Positions 1 to 8,324 of a stretch of DNA of 21,124 nt are shown piece by piece (positions within the stretch are counted from its first letter, which is position 1; each line of letters starts with the position of its first letter). The notes under the pieces are model-generated. The model ran no database searches, was not told the DNA's origin, and saw only the letters and a program-made list of their open reading frames with translations. A program made the translations under genes and the position numbers. Source of the DNA: Larix sibirica (Eukaryota; Streptophyta; Pinopsida; Pinales; Pinaceae); assembly GCA_004151065.3 (NCBI GenBank), contig NWUY0300011235.1, positions 23,818 through 44,941 of the forward strand. The letters run 5' to 3'.

Positions 1-59
1 GGCCTAATTAGGAGTGTGGATAAAGGACATCAGCTTGATCCAAATGACTAACTTGATCA

Positions 60-329
60 TGGGACTTCAAGGATTTAGGTACTGAGGTTACAGGTGTAGA
101 TTTTGGGTGTAACAGAGATACCAACATGTTGTTTGTCAGCTGGATCGCTTTTTGGTAAGTAACTCTCTTTATGTCTGGTACGACTCTCGAAGCCTCCATC
201 TTGCCTCTCTTTGGATCCGATCAATGGCCTATCAGCCTCTCTGTGGACATCAGGGGCCCAAATATATATAAACCCTTTTGTTTCGATAAATTATGGTTGT
301 CCAACAAGGAATTTCAATAGAACTACCAT
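60..329 (+). pseudogene. LINE A endonuclease (APE type), C-terminal remnant
   Basis: Two frames carry the end of an APE-like endonuclease, the enzyme that nicks the target to prime reverse transcription. Frame 2 reads CQLDRFLVSNSLY (about 134-172), matching the LINE EN block usually written RLDRFLVS. After a frame change, frame 0 reads GSDQWPISLSVD from 213, the position of the conserved SDHWPI block whose Asp-His pair is catalytic. Here the His is Gln (CAA, 222-224). The frame continues as KPFCFDKLWL and meets TAG at 318-320. The catalytic Asn, Glu and central Asp regions would lie upstream of the window. The identification rests on motif order and direct continuity with the RT linker. Confidence 0.8.
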
Positions 330-703
330 AAATGGTGGGAGGAGTCTTCAGTTCGCAGAGGCTCTCTCGTGTACAAATTCCAACATAAACTCAAGAATTT
401 CAAGCAAAAACTTAAGCACTGGAATAAAACCAAATTTCAAAACATTTTTCGAGCTTAGAGAGATTTGGATGCCAAGATGAGACAAACTCAACAAGACATC
501 ATCACCTTGGGACACACAACAAATCTTGTTGAAAAGGAGCAATCCCTATCCCAACACAGTAGATTGCATAATGCAACTCTGAGGAGAAAGTCCTTTGGCA
601 TCAAAAGTCTTGGCTGGTTCACTGGATTAAAGAAGGGGAGCGAAACACCAAGTGATTCCACCAATATACTGTCCTCCATAGACACATCAATCGCATCAAA
701 AAG
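330..703 (+). pseudogene. LINE A ORF2 linker between EN and RT
   Basis: Frame 0 from 330 reads KWWEESSVRRGSLVYKF and then LKNFKQKLKHWNK, the charged, helical connector that plant LINE ORF2 proteins carry between endonuclease and reverse transcriptase. A TAG follows at about 459-461, and the frame reopens as RDLDAKMRQTQQDI. The frame is lost between about 560 and 620. In frame 2 the familiar block before the RT appears as HWIKEGERNTK, then TGA (653-655), then FHQYTVLHRHINRIKKL. Other LINEs have an aromatic residue at the stop (NTKWFH or NTKFFH), so TGG to TGA is the simplest history. It has no independent function. Confidence 0.78.
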
Positions 704-2055
704 TTGAAAACTTCCCAAGGGGAGGTGATCACAACAAGGAAAGACATAGAGAAGGAGCTTGGTCACTTCTACAGGGACCTCATGACGGAACCAAATGCAG
801 ACTGGGACGAAGCTATAAGAAGGATCACTCAACACATCCCATGCCTGGTCAGAAGAGAGCAAAATGAAACTTTGATGAGACCTATCACTCAAGAAGAGGT
901 TGATTATACAATGAAAGAGATGGCCCTTGGGAAATTGCTAGGCCTGGATGGCTTTACCTCAGACTTCTTCCACCATTGCCAGTTTATGGATCGAGAAGAA
1001 GTTTGGAAGCTTGTGGAAGATTCCAAGCATTCTTAGGAGGTCCTCTCCGCCTTAAATGTGACTTTTCTCTCGCTCATCTTCAAAGAGGACAAGGCAGACG
1101 ATCCAAAGAAATTCATATCGATTGCACTCTGTAATGTAATCTACAAGCTTATCACTAAAGTCATTGTGCTCCATCTGAAACCCCTTCTCCAAAACCCCAT
1201 CTCACCGGAGCATACTGGCTATGTTGAGGGATGTCAGATCATGGACGGTGTCATCGTGGCTCATGAAATGGTTCACTCCCTTCAAGTCATGCGCAACCCA
1301 TGTATGCTCATAAAGTTGGACCTTCATAAGGATTTCGATACACTAAGTTGGTAGTATATTAAGAGGTCCTGAAGACCTTTGGCTTTAGTAACCTTTGGAT
1401 CAATTGGGTCATGAATCTCACCTCGTCTACTTTCTTCTCTATTCTACTGAATGGCTCACCTACTGAAACTTTCTCCCCTACTAGAGGAATTCACCAAGGT
1501 GACCCACTTTCACTTTTTCTTTTCATTCCGATGGTGGAAGGCCTTAGCAAAAGAATCAAAGCTTCCATTCTACAGGGGTCTCTAACCGGTCTACTATTGT
1601 ATGAGTTGAACCCTCCCCTCACACAACCAATTTGTGGACAACACACTTTTGATGGGAGTCTCCTCTGTCAAAGAAGCAACTATCATCCAATCTATCCTTA
1701 CTAATTTTAGTGAAGCCTCAGGTACCTCGATCAATAAAGCCAAGTAGTAGATATTTTTCTTCAACACGCCCTTGGCCATCTAACGACACATTTCTAGAAT
1801 TCTTGGTTTCACCAGGACTTCCCTCTTGTCCAAATACTTAGGAAATCCCTTGATTGATAACACCATTAGAAACAATTCCTGGGAAGATCTCCTCACTTCC
1901 CTGGAGAGGCGTCTTTCTTCTTGGACCTTCCGAACTCTGAATTTACCCAGCCGTATTATCCTTCTCAAATCAGTCTTCCAAGCTATTCCTCTCTACCTCT
2001 TCTCAGTGTTAGCTGCTCCAAAAGTAGTTCTAAAAAGGATCCCCAATATCTAAAG
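704..2055 (+). pseudogene. LINE A reverse transcriptase domain, inactivated
   Basis: This is the LINE-type RT that copies the element's RNA at the nicked target. Frame 2 (704-1354) gives the finger region: the GLDGFTSDFF block (family usually GPDGFT), TFLSLIFKEDKADDPKKF, LCNVIYKLITKVI and motif A, KLDLHKDFDTLSW, with the catalytic Asp at 1319-1321 retained. One TAG (1034-1036) interrupts it, and a TAG follows LSW at 1352-1354. Frame 1 (from about 1366) gives NGSPTETFSPTRGIHQGDPLS, motif B. After another shift, frame 2 gives motif C as QFVDNTLLMG (1628 onward). The family box is F-A/V-D-D, and the second Asp is Asn here (1640-1642). Palm and thumb continue as SKYLGNPLID and SLERRLSSWTFRTLNLPSR. 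Several further stops lie at 1744-1749, about 1781 and 2051. It is certainly RT and certainly dead. Confidence 0.92.
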
Positions 2056-2755
2056 AATTTTTCTTTGGTCCTGGACCAGGGAAGAAATGAAATGGGCTCT
2101 GATCAAATGGATGGACCTCTACAAACCAAAAGGATTGAGTGGATTGGGACTCCGAGACCCATAAATTATGAACCAGGTTATGAATGTCAAAGTTTGGTGG
2201 AGATGGATCAAAATATGAACTGATAGTTGGGTGAACCTGTGGCGGGCCAAATACACACCCAATGTAGAGGACAATGATTTGATAAGATGGAATGGGAAAC
2301 AACAAGGGTCTTTGATATGGAATGCAGCCTGGAAACATCGAGATCTCAACAATAATCATTGTTTTGGGGAGATATGTAATGGAAACTCAATGCGCTTATG
2401 GATGGATTCCTGGCCACATATTCCTCGCCTCCAAATGGATGAAACCATTCAGTACATTTTCAAAGGCATTGACAACTCCTAGAATCATCCAGTCTGGCAC
2501 TACTGGAAGGAGGTGGTTGGGGAGAGTCCAAGGCGAGATTGGAAAGTCGCAAATATAGAGCTGAATCTTAAGGAGCAAATCAACATCCAGAGTTGGGTTG
2601 ATGCAATAAGCAGTCGGAGGATAAGAATCAAACAAGGGATTTACATATTGCATTGGGGCTACTCCTCATTCGGTAAATTTATTGTTAAAGAAGTCTATCA
2701 CTTGAAATCCAAAGTACACCTCCTTGACAAGGAAATGATATGGAACAAAATATAG
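2056..2755 (+). pseudogene. LINE A ORF2 region between RT and zinc finger
   Basis: One frame (frame 2) can be followed throughout despite four internal stops. In order it shows FLWSWTREEMKWALIKWMD, YKPKGLSGLGLRDP, WVNLWRAKYTPN, NGNSMRLWMDSWPH and KFIVKEVYHLKSK. These are the landmarks of plant LINE ORF2 between the thumb and the zf-RVT domain (KxGGLGxRD, LWRAKY, GxSxxxWxDxW, SVKxAYxxL). Stops fall after RDP, after WIKI, after DNS and after WNKI (TAG 2753-2755). The last replaces the Trp of the usual WxKIWK block, consistent with TGG to TAG. No catalytic residues are expected here. Confidence 0.85.
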
Positions 2756-2787
2756 AAAAATGGATATTGGTGGGGGATAACCTCCAG

Positions 2788-3198
2788 CGCTGCAGGTTCA
2801 TAGGACCCTCCAACTGCCATCTGTGCTCTTAAGACACTAAAATCGTTAATCAACTGTTGGATGGTTGCTCTTTCATATCTCAATTATGGGATCAAATGGC
2901 TACCCTAATGTGTCAAACTGATGACCAAAAGCAGGATGTGGTAGGTACACAAAAGGACTGGTACACCAATGCACACAAGAACTCAATCCTCAACAAGATC
3001 TGGAAACTCATACCATGCTTTACCATGTGGGAAATATGGAAAGAAAGGAACATAAGAATATTTAAAGGCACCAAACTCTCGCACCAAGAAGTATGGAGCA
3101 ACATAAAGAGGCATATTACAGAAACTATGGTAATCTTCCATTGGCAGGAGGATTATTTTGAAGGAGGAGAGGGAGAGAAAAATATACTGAAGAACTAG
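2788..3198 (+). pseudogene. LINE A zf-RVT domain (zinc-binding region in reverse transcriptase)
   Basis: Frame 1 reads FIGPSNCHLC, TAA-type stop after CS, then VNQLLDGCSFISQLWDQM and later WKLIPCFTMWEIWKERN and IRIFKGTKLSHQEVWSNIK before TAG at 3196-3198. This matches zf-RVT, the C-x2-C...H-x4-C zinc-binding domain after the RT of plant LINEs. The Cys pair (TGC at 2815 and 2824) and the last Cys (2866-2868) are present. The His position is Gln (CAA, 2851-2853). The block MWEIWKERN..IF is the usual tail of this domain. The frame changes relative to the upstream region between about 2756 and 2790. Confidence 0.85.
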
Positions 3199-3230
3199 AT
3201 CGTTGACCCTCCTCCCTCGGGTGTGCCCAA

Positions 3231-3857
3231 GGCCCCCCTCTCACTCTTCTCAATGCTTCGGTGTGGCAGGCCCTAGCTGGTGATTTTTTCAAACTCAATT
3301 TTGATGGAGCTTCTAAGGGAAACCCACAAAGGGATGGTTATGGGGGAGACTTCAAAAACTCAAGAGGGGAAATCCTATGCACCTTCGCAAGTGGACTGGG
3401 TATATACACCAATAATGTCGCAGAGCTATGGGCTCTCTTCATTGGCCTCAAGATCACCTCCCAACATCAATTTTCTTGGTTAATTGTGGAAGGTGATTTA
3501 AAAATCCTCATTAATATTCTTCGTCGCCTACAAAATGGCATGTCTCCTACCAAGCTCTCTACCAATTGGAGGCTTGAGAATCTTCTTGTTTTTGTTGCTG
3601 AAATGTTGCATGTACAAACGAACACCATTATTCCATCTCACGTCAGATGCGTAGCAAACAAAGTAGCAAAAATTTTGGCTAATGTGGGCGTCAACTCACT
3701 AGAAGAGGGTTTCGCTCACCTATGGCCTTTGGAGCATCAAACCATGGTATCCCTCTCCTGTCAAGCCTTAGTTGAGCAAGACTGGAACATTCAAGATGGG
3801 GTGTTTAATGGAAGGCGGTTGAGCATTGATGATGATGGGATGGGGGTAAAGAGGTAG
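3231..3857 (+). pseudogene. LINE A RNase H domain, almost uninterrupted
   Basis: An open frame of about 200 codons, with no ATG at its head, encodes an RNase H-like domain (RVT_3 type) that in plant LINEs degrades the RNA strand of the cDNA hybrid. Numbering from the GTG at 3261, the catalytic set is partly kept: Asp15 in LNFDGASKGNP, Glu55 in TNNVAELWAL, Asp79 in VEGDLKILI and His127 in SHVRC. The final acidic residue, usually in NxxADxLA, is Lys137 (NKVAKILAN, codon 3669-3671). That change needs two base substitutions from Asp. The tail beyond residue 145 has no recognised motif and ends at TAG 3855-3857. It lies out of frame with the zf-RVT piece. The tandem repeat begins inside this domain, at 3560. 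Confidence 0.9.
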
Positions 3858-4175
3858 GACGAGCCGACTGGTGATGAGGTTATGGCGACGATGTCGGTGG
3901 TTGTGTGCCATTAATCTCCCTCCACTCCCATAGATTGATGTGACCAACTCACTCATGCCAATTCATTGCACATTCAAGATGGTTCTAGTTTCATGCACAC
4001 GATTATTATGGCTCAGACATGATACCAAGGGATCATTTCGACTTGTTCTACCTCGGGGGTTCGTTGCTCCACCTTTGGTGCTCCCTGCTCCAGTGTTTTC
4101 CTTGTGCCTAGGCCAACTCAGACTAAGATCACAAAGGAAATCAATTGCAGTGCGAATCATAGTGTTTTCGACAAC
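3858..4175. other. LINE A downstream flank, no gene seen
   Basis: After the RNase H stop, the same frame has several stops (about 3912, 3939 and 4020-4022) and no recognisable motif. From 4023 the frame is open into the unrecognised frame starting at ATG 4176. The stretch could be 3' untranslated sequence of LINE A or the 5' leader of another element. No promoter or repeat structure was seen. Confidence 0.5.
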
Positions 4176-4685
4176 ATGGCTCGTGAGAGTTGTTGTGCCT
4201 CTAGTAGGCGAGGCCGTGGCCACCATGCTCGCTCTCTAGAACCCAGCAGCACAAGCATTGCTCGTCACCTAATTGCAATGACAGACACGCTGCTAGCCAT
4301 TCGCAATGACATTGAGGAGATGAAGGAGGACATGCGGGCATGGATTTATGATCTTCACGACAGCGTTCAGACTCTCATTGCATGATGCATAGATATCGTC
4401 GAGCTATTCCACCTTCCTTTTCCTCTGCTCACCACCATTGGGGAAGATGGAGTAATTTGCTATGGTCTAGATGTAGAGGTTGGGGGCGAATTTCACCCTG
4501 GGGAGACATCGCTCATTGCAGTCAAAGAGGAATCCCCAACTATGACCGTGGTAGACACAACGAAGGCAGAAAACACCAAGATGGCCAGCAGAAGCGACAT
4601 CAAACGAGAGGCCTTGAGCAACACTAGAGATGAAGGGGCGCCTCAAGAGGCTAAGCGACGACAGAGCCACGACCCAGTCAAGTAG
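4176..4685 (+). pseudogene. Unrecognised open frame with one TGA, possible coiled coil
   Basis: Frame 0 from ATG 4176 is open for 69 codons to TGA 4383-4385. It then continues open in the same frame for another 99 codons to TAG 4683-4685, about 168 residues if the TGA is ignored. The N-terminus is basic and Ser/Arg-rich (SSRRGRGHHARSLEPSST). Residues of about 35-65 form an acidic, Leu/Met-rich helical stretch with heptad character (MTDTLLAIRNDIEEMKEDM). After the TGA come FHLPFPLLTTIGEDGV, YGLDVEVGGEFHPGETS and a charged tail rich in Lys, Glu and Arg (DEGAPQEAKRRQSHDPVK). I recognise no family. A retroelement gag-like or ORF1-like N-terminus, or part of the LINE A 3' region, are possible. Two of the three differences from copy 2 are silent in this frame, too few to prove selection. 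Confidence 0.45.
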
Positions 4686-5101
4686 TGCTTATTCCTGCTT
4701 TGTTTTTTGGGAAAAGTCTGAATTGTGTTAGATGGAGGTCTTTTTTTATTACTGTCGACTATATGTAAGCTTATTTTTTGCCACTGAGATTCTCAACAAA
4801 TTTAAACTCTATCAATCATATCTTTTGGGCTCAACAGATGTTTATAGGAGGTTTTCAGTGTCTTTATGTCTAGCTCTTGGAACACTATATATTGGCTATT
4901 TTCTCTTATTGAGAGGCCTCATGAATCTGAATCTGGGTTGTTTTATCTTTACGAGAGGCTTGGTTGCGCTATATCCCTATGTAAATGTTTTATGTGATAT
5001 AATGTACGTACTAAATTACAAAAAAAAACATGTTTTATATTCCATGAAAAAAACTACATAAAGTCTTTCAATAATAATTATCACACTCATCCAATAGTGT
5101 T
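4686..5101. other. AT-rich spacer between the facing 3' ends of LINE A and LINE B
   Basis: No gene is seen. The open frame at 4732-5061 is hydrophobic and Tyr/Leu-rich but has the composition of translated AT-rich DNA, and I do not call it. Simple runs are T6 at 4703-4708, T7 at 4741-4747, A9 at 5020-5028 and A7 at 5047-5053. On the plus strand the A9 could be the relic of a LINE A poly(A) tail. On the minus strand the T7, read as TAATA7, could be the LINE B tail, giving LINE B a 3' untranslated region of about 350 bases. I found no target-site duplication to decide between them. Confidence 0.45.
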
Positions 5102-5560
5102 CTAAAAATTCTGTAATAGTTTGATCCTTTGATTATTCTTCCCACTATTATCAAATTCTTCCAAGATAAAGTGAAAATCTTCCAACTCCAGAACATACAT
5201 GGAGAGGCGATCTGCTTCCACATTCAACTCCCAGTAAATATGTCGAAAGGAAATGTCTTGGAAAGATTGATTAATATCCTTTAATTTACTGGCCATGTAA
5301 AAAAGTTTGTTATTGACAACATGGATTGCTTCAGTTGTCTAATTTATCGTTAAAAGTGAGTCCCATTTCACCTACAATAGGAAATATTTAATAAGAAAAA
5401 TAAGGCTTTGAACTCACTAATGTTATTTGTCCCCCCACAATTTGCTTGGAACCTAAAACCATTATATTTTGATAAATACAGTATAAATCCCAATCCAACC
5501 ATCGAATCCTAGGCCCTACAAGATCCATCAAAATATGCACATGGAATTGTTTTGTCAGGA
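5102..5560 (-). pseudogene. LINE B RNase H domain, broken but with catalytic residues present
   Basis: Reading the minus strand, CAYFDGSCR carries the first Asp (5527-5529). After a TAG the frame gives GLGFILYLSKYNGFRF and TNNISEFKAL, with the catalytic Glu at 5413-5415. A frame change and two TAG stops lie between about 5400 and 5330. The second frame gives KWDSLLTIN, with the next Asp at 5360-5362, and then ISFRHIYWELNVEADRLS, with the His and the final Asp (5210-5212) of the H...NxxAD motif. All four acidic positions and the His are therefore still encoded, unlike LINE A, although no single frame contains them. The reading frame ends at TAG 5102-5104. Confidence 0.88.
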
Positions 5561-5593
5561 TCAATAGGGCCAAAGTTCGTGGAGTTCTAGTTT

Positions 5594-5979
5594 TCACAAG
5601 AGACTTGAATGTGACATAAGTTCCCAAACTTGTGTTGAAGTTTGAAAGTTGGGTCTTAAAGTGATCTCGAAAATAAGAAGGTTTCGAGACATCCAAATCC
5701 CCAAGAATGCTAGAAAGAGCAATGACCTCCAAGGTTTTAAATTATAGTTGTCATACCAAATCTTCAACCTCGCTTCTATCATTCGTCCTGTCCAAGGTCT
5801 TCCTTTCCCACTTGTGCTACCAAGTTTTCCCATACTTTTACTGAAAATGAGCAATAGTTAAAAAGTTGTTCATTTGTTTCTTCATTTCTTTGACAAAGGA
5901 AACAAATGTTCAGTCCTTCCCTTCCACATTTCAAGATTCGATCCCATGTTAACATCTTACCTTGAATGATGTGCCACAT
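5594..5979 (-). pseudogene. LINE B zf-RVT domain
   Basis: From 5979 downward one frame reads MWHIIQGKMLTWDRILKCG, then NICFLCQRNEETNEQLFNYC and SFSVKVWENL. This is the classic zf-RVT block of plant LINE ORF2 (QGKxLTWDRI, CxLC, HLFxxC, VW). The Cys-x2-Cys pair and last Cys are intact, and the His is Gln (CAA read from 5866-5868). A second frame from 5854 continues the domain tail as RPWTGRMIEARLKIWYDNY, LFLAFLGIWMSRNLLIFE and PNFQTSTQVWELM, so a shift lies near 5800-5850. Function is inferred from the family: a zinc-binding module downstream of RT. Confidence 0.88.
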
Positions 5980-6559
5980 AATAATTTTGTATTTTTAGCG
6001 AAGTTGAGGACTTCCAATTTTTTTAAACCACCATCTCCCATCTCCCTGCTCATTGGACATGGATTCTTTGTAGCTTAATTTTGCTAAGTAGTCCCCTCCT
6101 AAATCATTGTAGCTCCAAACAAGGTGATTTAGCTCTGGTACTAAGCGAACATGGCCTCTTCCAATTTCATTAACAAAATTCTGCCAAACTTGTGCATCAT
6201 TCCCAACTAATGCTAATTAATAGTTGATAGCCTACCTTGTGATCAAATGGTGGTCATCTTCGGTTTTGCTAGTTGTCCCAACAAGAAGAGTCCTTGAGTA
6301 TGCAAATGTTTTTCCAATCCCTCAAGTAAAAATATGTTGCAGTTATAGTTCATAATAGCATCCCCACCTACCTGGATTTCCATGTCATTCCCCACCTTCC
6401 AAGCCAAGTGTCGACCCACGAGGGGAAAAGCTTGAACCAACTCTTTTTAGTGATTTGAACCTCCCTGATGATACTTTGGATCACGACGAATCCAATCTAC
6501 CATAAACCATCGTAAAATGTACTTTTGAATCATGATTTTTTCCCATAGACCCCCATAAC
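5980..6559 (-). pseudogene. LINE B ORF2 connector between RT and zf-RVT
   Basis: From about 6210 to 5980 one long frame, in phase with the zf-RVT, reads LALVGNDAQVWQNFVNEIG, VRLVPELNHLVWSYNDLGG, YLAKLSYKES and GRWWFKKIGSPQLR before a TAA. Upstream, 6440-6243 reads FPLVGRHLAWKVGNDMEIQV, the WKVGNG block found after the RT thumb in plant LINEs. Above that, 6555-6450 reads KYILRWFMVDWIRRDPKYH. The phase changes between these blocks and there are isolated stops. No catalytic residues belong here. The region confirms that LINE B ORF2 is colinear and not internally deleted. Confidence 0.8.
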
Positions 6560-7733
6560 TCACCAAATTCCAAACAAACTTGCTGACAAGGAGTGACCAA
6601 AGGAGTAGATCTCCGTGAATCCCCAACCTCCTTGATATTTGGGCTTTGTGATCTTATCCCATCTCACCCAATGAAAATCCTTTGTCTCCAAGTTACCTTG
6701 CCAAAGAAAGTTACAACAATATTTTGTAATCAATTCCAATATCCCTTTCAGATATAGGACAAAATGTGTCAGCACATCAGGACGAATTCTAATACCGACT
6801 TGATTAAGGTAAGTCGACCCCCCTTAAAAATCCATTTATGACACCATAAACCAATGTGTCTTTCTATTATTTCCACCAACCACCTCTAGTCATCTTCAGT
6901 ATAATTGTTCGGCTTGCGATTATAGCCCAAATATCTAAAACCCAAGTCCAACTGATGGTGTTGAAAGTGAAGAATCCTCACGAGCTCATCAAATTTATTT
7001 TTCACCTCGCTTGAAATTAACATTGCAAATATCTCTTCATTGTTCTTCATACTTGTGGTCTCCTTGAAAAGTGCAAACACTTCCTCAAGAGTATGGATAT
7101 TCCTACCCTCAACCCGATAGAATTTAACAAATCATTGACAAACAATAGATGAGACATCTCCAGACCTCCACCACAACCGATTCCTTGTAGCAGTCTTCTC
7201 CTTTTAGCACTGCAAAGTGCTTTACTCAGCCCTTTGACCACTAGTAAAAAGAGATATGGAAAGAGGGGGCATCCTTGCCAAATACCTCCCGTGTCCTTAC
7301 AGAAACTCGATGTGAATCCATTGATTAGGACAACAAAATTTTCCGTCTTCACCCACCCCATGATCTAACGAACTAAGGGAAAAGAAAAACCGAGGTGAAC
7401 CAAATGGAGATGTAAGTATAGCTATGACACGCTGGCGTAAGCTTTTGATAAGTCGACTTTGAAAACTACTGTCGAGATATATTGTTTCTTGATTGTATTG
7501 ACAATTTTCTTGGAAGATCCTATAACTTCATGAATTTGTCATCCTTTTGACAATCCAAACTGCTCCTCATAAATGTTTCCAACAAGAACCGATTTAAGCC
7601 GATAGGTGAGAATCTTAGTGATGAATTTATAGACACAATTGCACAGGGAAATAGGTAGAAAATCAACAAAAGAAGTTGTCTTGTCCACCTTAGGAATTAA
7701 AGAGATAAAAGTAGCATTCATGTTACTTGGCAA
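6560..7733 (-). pseudogene. LINE B reverse transcriptase domain, inactivated
   Basis: From 7733 to 7047 a single frame carries the RT: ATFISLIPKVDKTTSF, LPISLCNCVYKFITKIL, then KG-stop-QIHEVIG, motif A FKVDLSKAYASVS with its catalytic Asp at 7452-7454, a TAG where other LINEs have the Trp of VSW, and NGFTSSFCKD...GGIWQGCPLF for motif B. Motif C reads HLLFVNDLL: the first Asp of the F-V-D-D box is Asn (7134-7136). Frame changes follow near 7080-7050. The thumb (6775-6560) reads CNFLWQGNLETKDFHWVRWD, then KITKPKYQGGWGFTEI, the usual LINE KPKxxGGxG block. Stops occur after KG, VS and VR. In each case the expected residue (Arg, Trp, Trp) is one C-to-T or G-to-A step away. Confidence 0.92.
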
Positions 7734-8324
7734 TGTACTGGATAATCAAACTTCTTTGGCTGCTCATAAAAGATCTTCACCAAGTAGATCGAAAAAGTTG
7801 ATGAAGAGCTCGACTATCGAACCATGGGGCACGAGGCTCTTGTCCTTCCACATCGAACCCAGAACTTGAAAGACTTATTCCTTATTTACCAAGCTATATA
7901 ATTTCCATTCAATTCTTCATTCACCATTCTATGAAAGAACATTGCCATTTGAATTATATCAACAAATGTTTGAACCCTCAGGGCTCTAAAATAAACTGCC
8001 AAAATATTCCTTTACCAAAGCTGCTAGATCGTGGAAATCCTGGATGAGACTTCCATCCCCCAAGGGTAACTCCCAAATGGTGTTTAGCCTCTCCCTATGA
8101 GCCACGAAATTGTGAAAAAACTTTTTTATTATTGTCCCTTAGAGCCAACCACGTCATGTGACTCTTTTGTCACTAATCACTCTCTCGGTCCATAAGTAAT
8201 TTATTGTGCTCATTCTCCATCCACTTGAGCTTTTCAAGTTGCTCTTGGTCTGGAATTGCACCAACCTATTTCATCAAATTCCCCAATTACTCCTCTAACT
8301 CCTTCAACTTACTATCCCTTTTAT
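7734..8324 (-). pseudogene. LINE B ORF2 linker between EN and RT
   Basis: Shifting minus-strand frames give RDSKLKELEE, PDQEQLEKLKWMENEHNKLL, a TWLAL block, DNNKKVF and then SQFRGS, or in the neighbouring frame HNFVAHRERLNTIWELP. Further on come SLIQDFHDLAALVKEYF and LRVQTFVDIIQM. This is the charged helical connector and the N-T-K-F-F-H type block before the RT, the counterpart of 330-703 in LINE A. Small indels and stops break it more often than the flanking domains. The short plus-strand frame at 7639-7869 is a shadow of it. Confidence 0.7.

Larger units (their letters stand above)
1..3857 (+). mobile_element. LINE A: decayed L1-like LINE, 3' part of ORF2, cut by window edge
   Basis: This is a degenerate non-LTR retrotransposon ORF2. 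The domains appear in the canonical plant-LINE order on the plus strand: endonuclease C-terminus, linker, reverse transcriptase, RT C-terminal region, zf-RVT and RNase H. The reading frame has to be followed through at least five frame changes (near 210, 560-620, 1366, 1600-1628, 2756-2790 and just before 3231) and more than ten in-frame stops, so it cannot make a functional protein. The 5' part, including ORF1 and the endonuclease N-terminus, lies outside the window. The 3' end is not sharp: an A9 run at 5020-5028 could be the remains of the poly(A) tail, which would make 3858-5028 its 3' region, but this is uncertain. The sequence differs clearly from LINE B, so the two are separate lineages. 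Confidence 0.9.

Noticed and set aside
4732-5061. 109-codon hydrophobic open frame on the plus strand in the AT-rich spacer, possible membrane protein
   Set aside because: It is rich in Tyr, Leu and Phe as expected from T-rich DNA, has no recognisable pattern, and overlaps the likely LINE 3' tails.
7639-7869. Plus-strand 76-codon frame over LINE B
   Set aside because: It is antisense to well-supported RT and linker sequence in LINE B.
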